NCBI GenBank assembly: GCA_964356135.1
Contig: CAYHGV010000006.1
Span: 1-45,869, forward strand
Direction of reading: 5' to 3'
From: CAYHGV01 sp964356135
GTDB lineage: Bacteria; Hydrothermota; Tepidihabitantia; CAYHGV01
Length of the DNA: 45,869 nucleotides
Part shown: positions 16,725 through 23,681 of the stretch, in pieces
Numbering within the stretch: position 1 is the first letter of the stretch
Layout of the letters: each line of letters starts with the position of its first letter
Translations under genes and position numbers: made by a program
Notes under the pieces: generated by a model
Databases searched by the model: none
The model's input: the letters and a program-made list of their open reading frames with translations, nothing else
What the model was told of the DNA's origin: nothing

Positions 16725-16739
16725 TAGCACAAAGCAGGG

Positions 16740-16767
16740 TTGACGATTCCTGAATTGCCGGTATGGT
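16740..16767 (+). promoter_or_regulatory. Promoter of the outer-membrane-like protein gene
   Basis: TTGACG (16740-16745), 16-bp spacer and TATGGT (16762-16767). The leader is about 19 bases and includes AAAGGGGGCG as a Shine-Dalgarno. It is back-to-back with the helicase promoter. Confidence 0.5.
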
Positions 16768-16792
16768 AATGTAAATGTAAAGGGGGCGAAAA

Positions 16793-17527
16793 ATGAAGAT
16801 TAAGATAGTAGCTGGACTTATTCTGTTCGCCGGTCTCTGGGCAGAGCCGATTAATACCTATTCGGCAATTGCCGTAGATGCCCGGAGCGGATATGCTGCG
16901 CTCTATAGCTACTATCCACTGGTGACCGGCTGTTTTAATGAACGGGGTGTTTTGGTCCGGGGGAATTCACAGTGGGCGCCGTTTAACCCTTCGCTCTGGT
17001 TGGGCTACGCCCCGCTGCGCCATCTCGAGCTCTCGTTCGCGCTCCCCTACTATTCCGATTTCGATACCACGAACGGTTTCGGTGACCCGCTGGTGCAGGC
17101 AAAGTACCAATATATGGAAGAACCAGTTGCGGCTGCAGTTCATCTCTGGTTCTCTCTGCCGTTGGGCACCGAGAATTTCAGCACCGGCAGTTTTGACCTG
17201 ACCGTGGGCGGGCTGGCAACCAAAGAATTGGGCAAGTTTGTTTTCTTTGGGAATATTTTTTATACGATTACCCTGCCGACCATTGAAGATATTGTTAATT
17301 TCAGCTATAGTTACGCGGCTGAATATGATTTCAACGATATCTTCGGCGGCTTTATTGAATTGAACGGTTATCTCAGTAGCAGCGAGATCCAATTCGGCCT
17401 CCTGCCCGGGATCACTTTTTCTCCGGCTCAACGGTTTTCGATTGACCTCGGTCTGTTCGTGCCGGTTATGGGCAAGAACTGTGACGCCAGCTGGACACCG
17501 TGTGGTTTTGTTTGTTATAGCTTTTGA
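16793..17527 (+). CDS. Predicted outer-membrane beta-barrel protein
   Basis: The 244-residue product has a signal peptide (MKIKIVAGLILFAGLWA) and then alternating aromatic/hydrophobic strands typical of a small beta-barrel, e.g. LWLGYAPLRHLELSFALPYYSDF and HLWFSLPLGTENFSTGSFDLTVGG. The last residue is Phe (CGFVCYSF), as in many outer-membrane porins. Two cysteines lie near the end. No named family is recognised. It probably sits in the outer membrane, but transport or structural role is unknown. Confidence 0.7.
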   Translation: MKIKIVAGLILFAGLWAEPINTYSAIAVDARSGYAALYSYYPLVTGCFNERGVLVRGNSQWAPFNPSLWLGYAPLRHLELSFALPYYSDFDTTNGFGDPLVQAKYQYMEEPVAAAVHLWFSLPLGTENFSTGSFDLTVGGLATKELGKFVFFGNIFYTITLPTIEDIVNFSYSYAAEYDFNDIFGGFIELNGYLSSSEIQFGLLPGITFSPAQRFSIDLGLFVPVMGKNCDASWTPCGFVCYSF

Positions 17528-17632
17528 GTAGAAGGCGAATAAATCGAATGATAGCGAATGAGGCGAATATTTTTAGAAACGAATGTCAACAAATAGTTAA
17601 TTGAAAGCGATAAGAAACGAATGACAGTGAAT
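17528..17632. repeat. GCGAATGA-type degenerate repeats at the 5' side of the GxxExxY gene
   Basis: Reiterated words GGCGAATAAATCGAATGATA, GCGAATGAGGCGAAT and ACGAATGACAGTGAAT. The last word (17617-17632) includes the ATG of the GxxExxY gene and is inverse to a word just beyond its 3' end. Confidence 0.65.
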
Positions 17633-18007
17633 GGCACGAATATTATTTATCCTGAACTGTCTTACCAAATTATGGGGGCAATATTTGAAGTACACAAAGA
17701 GTTAGGGCCTGGATTCCTTGAGTCGGTATATAAAAAAGCACTGATTGAAGAACTTTCACAGCGGGGGTTACGAGTTACAACCGAGAAAGTTATCGACTTG
17801 ATGTATAAAAACAAAAAGATAGGAATCCATCGCCTCGACCTGGTTGTTGACGATAAAGTTGTCATAGAAATAAAAGCGGTGGAATGGTTTTCTGTTCATC
17901 ATAAGTCACAAATAATATCCTATTTAAAAGCGAGCGGCTATAAACTTGGTATTTTAGTTAACTTTTCAAAAAGCAAAGTTGAGTTTCGCCGTGTCGTTAT
18001 TCGTTAA
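17621..18007 (+). CDS. GxxExxY protein (PD-(D/E)XK-like)
   Basis: A 128-residue member of the GxxExxY family, a PD-(D/E)XK nuclease-related fold of unsettled function. The naming motif is GFLESVY in ELGPGFLESVYKKAL (about 27-41). The nuclease-like core is HRLDLVVDDKVVIEIKAV (about 68-85), with Asp, Glu and Lys in the expected order, followed by a conserved Gln in KSQIISYLKASGYKLGILVNF. The gene begins inside a degenerate repeat and is flanked by an inverted copy, so it may travel as a cassette. No Shine-Dalgarno is visible. Confidence 0.87.
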   Translation: MTVNGTNIIYPELSYQIMGAIFEVHKELGPGFLESVYKKALIEELSQRGLRVTTEKVIDLMYKNKKIGIHRLDLVVDDKVVIEIKAVEWFSVHHKSQIISYLKASGYKLGILVNFSKSKVEFRRVVIR

Positions 18008-18115
18008 ATTCGTCGGCTCGTTTCGAGCCGCTGTCATTGGTCTCGCTATGCTCAACCTATGGCGCGTCCGTTCTCTAAATTGGACGCGACGCATTTCGAG
18101 TAATTCGTTCCTAAA
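18008..18115. repeat. Inverted repeats and hairpins at the 3' side of the GxxExxY gene
   Basis: ATTCGT and TGTCATTGGT (inverse of the word at 17617-17632) are split by an 18-bp palindrome at 18014. A further hairpin CGCGTCC/GGACGCG (18063-18069 with 18082-18088) follows, then ATTCGT words up to the next gene. No coding frame. Confidence 0.65.
18014..18031 (-). repeat. 18-bp nested palindrome, copy 4 (covarying variant)
   Basis: On the minus strand GCGGCTCGAAACGAGCCG. Relative to the other copies, a C and its stem partner G are exchanged (CGCCTCG...CGAGGCG to CGGCTCG...CGAGCCG), keeping the pairing. Confidence 0.75.
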
Positions 18116-18568
18116 ATGAAAAAGACCATTGTCGTCGGCTTGGGGAATCCGATTATGGGCGATGACGGTATTGGTCCCTGGTTGGTCGATAACCTTAAAA
18201 ATGATTTTCCCGATTTTACCTTTGAAAAAACAGTTACCACCGGTTGGGAACTTCTGGATCTGTGTGCGGAGTACGAGCGGGTGGTTATTCTCGATGCAAT
18301 GAAGACGGGCGAGGCGGTCGGAACGGTGAGGAGATTCTCCGATATCAAGCATGCCGCCACGCTCCATCTCGCCGCCAGTCATGGCATTGACCTTTTCACC
18401 AATATCCAATTGGGGAGAACGCTCTACTCGCAGTTTCCGACCGAAGTACTCATTTACGGAATCGAAGTCGATAATCCAGAGGATTTTTCCGATAAATTCT
18501 CCGATGCAGTTAGTAAAAAGTTAGATATGATTACGGGAGCCGTCAGGGAGGCATTGGATTCTTTATAA
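18116..18568 (+). CDS. Hydrogenase maturation protease (HycI/HupD family)
   Basis: A 150-residue endopeptidase that trims the C-terminus of [NiFe]-hydrogenase large subunits after nickel insertion. The N-terminal motif VVGLGNPIMGDDGIGPWL contains the conserved GNP and Asp used in metal sensing. A second Asp lies in VVILDAMKTGEAVG, and SHGIDLF matches the family His region. No hydrogenase gene is present in this window, so its partner is elsewhere. No Shine-Dalgarno is visible. Confidence 0.88.
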   Translation: MKKTIVVGLGNPIMGDDGIGPWLVDNLKNDFPDFTFEKTVTTGWELLDLCAEYERVVILDAMKTGEAVGTVRRFSDIKHAATLHLAASHGIDLFTNIQLGRTLYSQFPTEVLIYGIEVDNPEDFSDKFSDAVSKKLDMITGAVREALDSL

Positions 18569-18781
18569 GGGTGAGTTAGAATCGTTGAATTAATTAAGGG
18601 TAGAAAACTGGAACACCTCGGGTTAACAGGTCTAAAGACCTGTTTCTACGATGAGTCGTAGATAGTTTTAGTAGAAACAGACCTTTAGGTCTGTTAAGTT
18701 GTTTTAGTTTCATTTAACCTCGTCTTGAAGTGTTTTTTTCTGCGACACTTCATACCGGATTTGTGGTTGAATGTGCGCGAG
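18569..18781. repeat. Intergenic region with a REP pair (BIME-like) and a further hairpin
   Basis: Between the convergent protease and asnS genes. It holds two GTAG-footed hairpins in opposite orientation (listed separately) and a third hairpin GAAGTGT/ACACTTC (18727-18733 with 18745-18751). No gene. The region may serve as a convergent terminator. Confidence 0.7.
18625..18695. repeat. BIME-like pair of REP hairpins
   Basis: Hairpin 1 pairs AACAGGTC (18625-18632) with GACCTGTT (18637-18644) and ends in TCTAC. Hairpin 2 starts GTAGAA and pairs AACAGACC (18676-18683) with GGTCTGTT (18688-18695). GTAG at the foot, opposite orientations and a 26-bp spacer match a REP pair. Confidence 0.8.
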
Positions 18782-20065
18782 TTACGGCGAGGTCCGGTCT
18801 AAGAGTCTCGGAAAGGGAATCGCTTCCCGGAGATGAGTGAGCTTACAGAGCCAGGCAACCGTCCGCTCAATCCCCATGCCGAATCCCGAGTGGGGGAATG
18901 TGCCGTAGCGGCGGAGGTCCAGATACCACTCGAATGCTTCACGGGGGAGGTTGTGTTCTGTAAGCCGTTTTTCCAAGGTTTTAAGATCGTTTTCGCGCTC
19001 GCCTCCGCCGACGATTTCACCGTATCCTTCCGGTGCCAGCATATCCACGCCCAGGGCAAAGCGGTCATCTTCCGGGTCGCGTTTCATATAGAACGGCTTA
19101 CACTGGGCTGCGAAGTGGTGGACAAAAACCGGTTTATCAAATGCCTGCGAGAGAACCGTCTCTTCATCGCCGCCGAAATCATCACCCCAGGTTATGGGTT
19201 TGTTATGTTTCTTTAAAATCTCCAATGCTTCGTTGTAATGGATTCGCGGGAACGGCGCTTGTATTTGTTCCAGAGGTTTTTTATCCCGTTCAAGAATTTT
19301 TAGTTCTTCGCCGCGTTTTTCCAAAACGCGTTCCACCATATACACCACTAAATTCTCGATCAGCTTCATCACACCGTCTAAGTCCATAAACGCCGCTTCC
19401 GGTTCCAGTTGCCAGAATTCAGTTAGGTGCCTTCGGGTTTTCGATTTCTCCGCCCGGAAGGTCGGGCCGAAGCAGTAGACCTTGCCAAAGGCGGCGGCAC
19501 CCGGTTCATTGTAGAGCTGGCCGGATTGGGAGAGAAAAACCTTGGTATCGAAATAATCTACTTCAAATAGGGTGGTCGTTCCCTCGCAGGCGGCGGGGGT
19601 GAAAATTGGCGTGTCAACTAAAAGAAAACCTTCGTTATCGAGAAAATCCCGACAGGCTTTGATGACCTCTGCCCGGATTCTCATGGTTGCATACGGCCGC
19701 CGGGAGCGGAGCCAGAGGTGGCGGTGATTCAAGAGAAAATCGATACCGTGCTCTTTGAGCGAGATCGGATAATCCTGGGCGAGCTGGATCAGTTTTAAAC
19801 TTTTGCCAATGAGTTCATAGCCGCCCGGTGCGCGCGCATCTTTGCGGACGGTTCCCGAAACCTCTAAAGAAGATTCCTGGGTGATGGTATCGCAGAGCTC
19901 AAAGGTCTGGGGGTCGGTATCCTTTTCCGAGAAAACCACCTGCATGATGCCGGTGCCGTCCCGGACGACGAGGAACCGGACGCTGCCCGACGAGCGTTTA
20001 TTGTAGAGCCAGCCTTTAATCGAAGCTTCTTTACCTTCGAATTGCATTGCTTTGTCAATTTCCAT
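18782..20065 (-). CDS. asnS: Asparaginyl-tRNA synthetase
   Basis: A 427-residue class IIb synthetase that charges tRNA-Asn. It has an N-terminal OB anticodon-binding domain (about 1-100, GWLYNKRSSGSVRFLVVRDGTG). The catalytic domain has motif 2 (CFGPTFRAEKSKTRRHLTEFWQLEPE) and motif 3 (GFGMGIERTVAWLCKLTHLREAIPFPR). ALGVDMLAPEGYGEIVGGGERE is typical of AsnRS rather than bacterial AspRS, and no AspRS GAD domain is present. The compact form resembles archaeal-type AsnRS. The ATG lies six bases after a -10 box, which suggests a leaderless transcript. Confidence 0.93.
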   Translation of the reverse strand: MEIDKAMQFEGKEASIKGWLYNKRSSGSVRFLVVRDGTGIMQVVFSEKDTDPQTFELCDTITQESSLEVSGTVRKDARAPGGYELIGKSLKLIQLAQDYPISLKEHGIDFLLNHRHLWLRSRRPYATMRIRAEVIKACRDFLDNEGFLLVDTPIFTPAACEGTTTLFEVDYFDTKVFLSQSGQLYNEPGAAAFGKVYCFGPTFRAEKSKTRRHLTEFWQLEPEAAFMDLDGVMKLIENLVVYMVERVLEKRGEELKILERDKKPLEQIQAPFPRIHYNEALEILKKHNKPITWGDDFGGDEETVLSQAFDKPVFVHHFAAQCKPFYMKRDPEDDRFALGVDMLAPEGYGEIVGGGERENDLKTLEKRLTEHNLPREAFEWYLDLRRYGTFPHSGFGMGIERTVAWLCKLTHLREAIPFPRLLDRTSP

Positions 20066-20071
20066 AAATGG

Positions 20072-20099
20072 ATTCTACCAAGAAAGTCGGTTCAGTCAA
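20072..20099 (-). promoter_or_regulatory. Promoter of asnS, leaderless
   Basis: On the minus strand TTGACT (20094-20099), 16-bp spacer and TAGAAT (20072-20077), each one base from consensus. Six bases separate the -10 from the ATG, so the predicted start site coincides with the initiation codon. Confidence 0.7.
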
Positions 20100-20118
20100 G
20101 AGAACGAAGGTCGGGAAT

Positions 20119-20147
20119 AAAAAAAAGCCCCAGGTTTTACCTGGGGC
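20119..20147 (-). terminator. Intrinsic terminator after the fibronectin lipoprotein gene
   Basis: GCCCCAGGT (20127-20135), TTT loop and ACCTGGGGC (20139-20147). On the minus strand it is followed by a run of eight T. It ends the two-gene lipoprotein unit and insulates asnS. Confidence 0.9.
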
Positions 20148-20173
20148 TTGAGTTTTATGCTCTGACCGAAAGT

Positions 20174-20953
20174 TTAGAAAAGGCGGAATCCTGCGAGTGT
20201 CTGGTAGGCGTATTTGAAGGTCATTTCGCGTGAGGGGTAAGAACCGTTAACGGCTTCGCAGCGGATTTTGATCAGGTGGTTGTCAACATTCCACAGGAAA
20301 TAGACATGCCCGACCGTAATGGCTTCGCCGGTAAAATACCCGGACCCAGGAGCAAAGGTTACCGCATCGAAACTATTGGAACCCATATCAACGACATCGG
20401 TATGACGCGAGCCGGCCCAGGGGTTCTCATCGGCCGAGTAAATATAGAGAGCTTCCTCAAATGAAACACCACCATAGAGGAAAACATCGGCCTGGTCTTT
20501 CTGAGATAAGGGGTAGGTATTACCAACTCCGGTTGTGCTCCAGGCATAGCCGCTGGGATCCGCACCTTTGTATTCCATTACCGTTGCGGTGTTGGTGCCT
20601 TCCACCGGCACATCGTCTACGACGCTGCTCTTATCACTATCGGTAGAACCGGTGTAGCTTGTTACATAGTAATAACCGGCACTGGTAGGGGTCGCATCAG
20701 TATAGGTGAGTTCGGTAGTGGTCGAGCCTATTTTAGTCCCGGCACCACCTGAAGTTGTGCTGAAGTAGATGTTGTAACCATCGACCGTTTCAGTCGGAGC
20801 TTGCCAGGTTAACACGACTGATGCGCCGTCTGTGCCGGCAGTGAGTGTAAGATTCGTTGGTACGCCCGGGCCACCTTCGATCGGGATACAACTCAGCGCT
20901 ACTAAGGCCAGGACCCCAATTCCTGCAACCAACCAGTTTCTATAATTTTTCAT
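20174..20953 (-). CDS. Lipoprotein with a fibronectin type III domain
   Basis: A 259-residue exported lipoprotein: MKNYRNWLVAGIGVLALVALSC gives a lipobox Cys at 22. Residues about 30-110 form one fibronectin III-like module (PTNLTLTAGTDGASVVLTWQAP...GYNIYFSTTSG). The C-terminal 150 residues have no family I recognise. The ATG follows AAGGAGGAAT. It is second in a unit with the small lipoprotein upstream (32-bp gap) and precedes a strong terminator. Probably outer-membrane or periplasmic. Ligand unknown. Confidence 0.8.
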   Translation of the reverse strand: MKNYRNWLVAGIGVLALVALSCIPIEGGPGVPTNLTLTAGTDGASVVLTWQAPTETVDGYNIYFSTTSGGAGTKIGSTTTELTYTDATPTSAGYYYVTSYTGSTDSDKSSVVDDVPVEGTNTATVMEYKGADPSGYAWSTTGVGNTYPLSQKDQADVFLYGGVSFEEALYIYSADENPWAGSRHTDVVDMGSNSFDAVTFAPGSGYFTGEAITVGHVYFLWNVDNHLIKIRCEAVNGSYPSREMTFKYAYQTLAGFRLF

Positions 20954-20985
20954 TATTCCTCCTTAGTTAAATTATTCCTTAAGAC

Positions 20986-21300
20986 TTATCTACTCGGTCT
21001 CCTAACCGGCTCACCCCCGGACGGCTTCTTCACCGGACGAGGAATCTTAGTAGTAGTCGTGTGGAATTTCTTCATGTGGTCTTCATAGGCGGTGGTGAGA
21101 GAATCGAGACTGGCAGAGATACCGTCAATCGCTGCCCACATATCGGACATTTGGGTATTGAGATTTTCAACATCGGTCTTGAGAGTAGCTACGTCTGTCG
21201 CTAAATCGAGACCGGCAGTGACCTCTCTGGCGGCTGGTTTGCAACCGACAATAAAGAGCAGCGTCACGAGTGCTATGCCGATGCCTATAGCTTTCTTCAT
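20986..21300 (-). CDS. Small coiled-coil lipoprotein
   Basis: A 104-residue lipoprotein with lipobox IVGC (Cys20) after MKKAIGIGIALVTLLF. Residues about 34-72 (DVATLKTDVENLNTQMSDMWAAIDGISASLDSLTTAYEDHMKK) show a heptad pattern consistent with a trimeric or dimeric coiled coil, reminiscent of Lpp-type or SlyB-like small envelope lipoproteins. The tail is rich in Pro, Lys and Arg (PRPVKKPSGGEPVRRPSR) and could touch peptidoglycan or polyanions. Strong promoter and AAGGAGG precede it. Confidence 0.78.
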   Translation of the reverse strand: MKKAIGIGIALVTLLFIVGCKPAAREVTAGLDLATDVATLKTDVENLNTQMSDMWAAIDGISASLDSLTTAYEDHMKKFHTTTTKIPRPVKKPSGGEPVRRPSR

Positions 21301-21387
21301 TTTGCCTCCTTGGTTGAGCTTTTTAGGCTTTGTTTTGTTACTGTTATTTCGCCCTCCATAATAATTCTATTATTCTTTCTCATGAAA

Positions 21388-21415
21388 ATTATAAAAGGCA
21401 GGGGAATTTTGTCAA
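21388..21415 (-). promoter_or_regulatory. Consensus sigma70-type promoter of the lipoprotein unit
   Basis: On the minus strand a perfect TTGACA (21410-21415), 16-bp spacer and perfect TATAAT (21388-21393). This is the best promoter match in the window and predicts a leader of about 80 bases. Confidence 0.85.
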
Positions 21416-21543
21416 TACTTTTGTTAGGGGTGCGGCTCTTTTCGGGTTGCCCAGGAATCGGTCAGAGGAAATCAATGGAGGAGGAACAGCGGGAGATAAT
21501 AACTGACATAACACCTTCGGTATTCAGACAGATTCTTAGAGAA

Positions 21544-21567
21544 GCGAAGCTGAAAGCTTCGCACTAC
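21544..21567 (-). repeat. Single REP hairpin with GTAG foot
   Basis: GCGAAGCT (21544-21551) pairs with AGCTTCGC (21555-21562) across a 3-base loop, followed by ACTACA. On the minus strand this is GTAG, T, then an 8-bp stem, the REP layout. It lies just upstream of the truD promoter. Confidence 0.75.
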
Positions 21568-21587
21568 AGCAGGGGATTCTTTCGCTG

Positions 21588-21617
21588 TTGACAACACGGT
21601 CTAACCCGATTTATGAT
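21588..21617 (+). promoter_or_regulatory. Promoter of truD, leaderless
   Basis: A perfect TTGACA (21588-21593), 18-bp spacer and TATGAT (21612-21617). Six bases later is the GTG start of truD at 21624, so transcript and translation starts coincide. Confidence 0.65.
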
Positions 21618-21623
21618 TCTTAG

Positions 21624-22820
21624 GTGAAAATTAAGTCCTGTCCGGAAGATTTTGTGGTGGAGGAGGTTATAAAATTGTCCTTGAAACCCCGGGGGAGCTA
21701 TGGAATATACCGGCTCAGAAAGTCGGGCTGGAATACGGTCGAGCTTGTAGCAGAAATCGGGCGGATGCTCAACAAATCTTCTTCTAACCTGGATTATGCG
21801 GGAATGAAGGACCGGTATGCCTTAACCACCCAGTATATCTCAATTAAAGGAGGAGCGCCAGAGAAAATTACCGGTAAAGGCTTTGAGGCAGACCGGATCG
21901 GCTATCAGGACCGGCCGATCGGTGCAGATTATCTTATTAAGAACCGCTTTCAAATTGTTGTGCGCGACCTCAACCGGCACGACAGCGCGATGATCGTAAA
22001 AAACTTAGTGAAAGTTGAAAAATTCGGGTTCCCCAATTATTTTGACGAGCAGCGGTTCGGTTCCGCCCGACACCTGGAAGGATTTGTGGCGAAACGGTTG
22101 GTTTTATGCCATTATGCCGGTGGGTTGAAGCTCTATTTTACGCCATCGAAATGGGACCGTTCCGAAATAAAAAAATCAAAAACGGCGGTACTCAAACACT
22201 GGGGGGATTGGCACGTCTGTTCACAGCATGCCCTTCCTCCGGACAAGCCAATCTTCAAATACCTTGCGAGCCACCCCAAAGATTTCGAGCGGGCAACCAA
22301 CTATATTGAACGGCGGATGATGGGAATACTGGTAGCAGCCTACCAATCGTTTATCTGGAACGAATCCTTAAAGGAGTTTTTGGTCGGGGAAGGGGTCAGG
22401 ACCTATTCCTGCCACTATCTTTTAGGTGAGCTGCTATTCTATGAAGAGCTCGCCGGTCAAAAACTCAACCGGTTTAGAAAGCTGCGGTTGCCGGTTTTAG
22501 ACCACAGGGTAAGCGTCGAAGACCCAGAACTGTGGTTGGCAACCGAGAAAGTTTTGGACCGGGAAGGAATTCAGCAGATAGACCTGAATTTCCGCCGCTA
22601 TCCGCGGGTTCGGTTCAGGAGCTTTGGACGGAATATTATTGTATTTCCCGAAGACCTGAAGTACGGGCAGGCAGAGCCGGATGAAAAGGCGGCGGGAAAA
22701 TGGAAATTCACCATTTCGTTCGCTCTGCCCAAAGGCAGCTATGCCACCATGCTGCTTAAACGATTGAGCCTTGACCAGGGTGAGGTTCCTGGTTATAGTC
22801 GGAAAAAGGAGGGATTATAA
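21624..22820 (+). CDS. truD: tRNA pseudouridine(13) synthase TruD
   Basis: A 398-residue pseudouridine synthase that modifies uridine 13 in some tRNAs. The family signature with catalytic Asp63 is NLDYAGMKDRYALTTQYIS. Other conserved parts are KIKSCPEDFVVEEV at the N-terminus, GFPNYFDEQRFGS (about 132-144) and AYQSFIWNESL. Length is slightly above the E. coli protein. The start is GTG with no Shine-Dalgarno, fitting the leaderless promoter. The stop shares one base with the ATG of the ferritin-like gene (TAATG). Confidence 0.93.
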   Translation: MKIKSCPEDFVVEEVIKLSLKPRGSYGIYRLRKSGWNTVELVAEIGRMLNKSSSNLDYAGMKDRYALTTQYISIKGGAPEKITGKGFEADRIGYQDRPIGADYLIKNRFQIVVRDLNRHDSAMIVKNLVKVEKFGFPNYFDEQRFGSARHLEGFVAKRLVLCHYAGGLKLYFTPSKWDRSEIKKSKTAVLKHWGDWHVCSQHALPPDKPIFKYLASHPKDFERATNYIERRMMGILVAAYQSFIWNESLKEFLVGEGVRTYSCHYLLGELLFYEELAGQKLNRFRKLRLPVLDHRVSVEDPELWLATEKVLDREGIQQIDLNFRRYPRVRFRSFGRNIIVFPEDLKYGQAEPDEKAAGKWKFTISFALPKGSYATMLLKRLSLDQGEVPGYSRKKEGL

Positions 22821-23335
22821 TGTTGATAAATTTTTTAAGAACTGCGTTAGAAATTGAACATAAAGGCGCCGGAGTCTATATCGATGCGGGCAGCAAGACC
22901 AAACACCCGTTGGCAAAACGGCTCTTCTACCGGTTGGCTCAGGAAGAGATCGACCACATTCTCAAGATCGAAGAGATTTTCCATACGGTTGAAAATAATA
23001 AAACCTGGCCGGATTGGGAATCAGGTCCGGCTGGTGAAATCGAGAAGTCGATTAAAGCGTTTTTCCAGAAGATCGGTCGGGAAATTGCCAGTAAACCCTT
23101 AGACAATGTCGAGGTTCTGACGATGGCTATGGATCTGGAGAAGAAAAGCTACAAACTCTATGGTGATATGGAAAACTCGACGGGTGATGATAAGGAAAAA
23201 CGATTTTGCGGGGGACTGAAGCAGGAGGAAAACGAACACTATCTGGCATTGGAAAATATCTATAACTTTTTAACCGGCACCAAGGACTGGTTTCAGTATA
23301 CGGAAAGCAAGGTCTGGAACTGGATGGTGACCTGA
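22820..23335 (+). CDS. Ferritin-like / rubrerythrin-type diiron protein
   Basis: A 171-residue four-helix protein with the diiron ligand pattern of rubrerythrin-type ferritin-like domains: EIEH (Glu11 or Glu13), QEEIDH (Glu43, His46), LEKKSY (Glu107) and QEENEH (Glu137, His140). No rubredoxin-like zinc or iron ribbon is attached, so it is a domain-only form. It may act in peroxide or oxygen defence or iron handling. It is translationally coupled to truD (one-base overlap), which is unusual for these functions. Confidence 0.85.
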   Translation: MLINFLRTALEIEHKGAGVYIDAGSKTKHPLAKRLFYRLAQEEIDHILKIEEIFHTVENNKTWPDWESGPAGEIEKSIKAFFQKIGREIASKPLDNVEVLTMAMDLEKKSYKLYGDMENSTGDDKEKRFCGGLKQEENEHYLALENIYNFLTGTKDWFQYTESKVWNWMVT

Positions 23336-23450
23336 CGAACACAGATAAATAATTTACCACGGAAGACACGGAGAGAAGGGAGGAAACGCAGTAATGCAGG
23401 AATCGCAGAACCGAAACCACGAATTGACACGAATAGCCACAAATTAGCAT
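23336..23450. repeat. Composite degenerate intergenic repeat, copy C
   Basis: GAACACAGATAAATAATTTA, then CCACGGAAGACACGGAGAG, GGAGGAAACGCAG, GCAGGAATCGCAG, CCACGAATTGACACGAATAG. Same order of words as 7202-7400. The rest of the gap to accD (23451-23647) shows no gene. Confidence 0.8.
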
Positions 23451-23647
23451 TGGTTAGAAACATGGTCTGGGTACGAAAAAGACCCCACACTAATTTCTTC
23501 AAGGATACAACTGGTTACTGATTGAAGGTTTTTGTAATGACTTTTTAAACGGTTTACGCTAACTCTTTTGAAATCATATACTTAGGTTTAAGATAACTCG
23601 GGCTGAAGGCTGATGCATTCCTTCTTAAGTTATAACTGAATCCGGTC

Positions 23648-23676
23648 TTGACACGCTTTAGTTTTCTCAATAATCT
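23648..23676 (+). promoter_or_regulatory. Promoter of accD, leaderless
   Basis: A perfect TTGACA (23648-23653), 17-bp spacer and TAATCT (23671-23676). Only five bases lie between the -10 and the ATG at 23682. Confidence 0.65.
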
Positions 23677-23681
23677 AACCT

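Noticed and set aside
21310..21591. A hydrophobic plus-strand frame ending in the REP hairpin, with a lipobox-like LFSGC if started at the ATG at 21382
   Set aside because: It lies over the consensus promoter of the opposite-strand lipoprotein unit, has no Shine-Dalgarno, and its last part is translated repeat (the hairpin). It could at most be a relic.
23336..23450. A CRISPR-like array
   Set aside because: The reiterated words are short, of unequal spacing and drift in sequence. There are no uniform repeat-spacer units and no cas genes.
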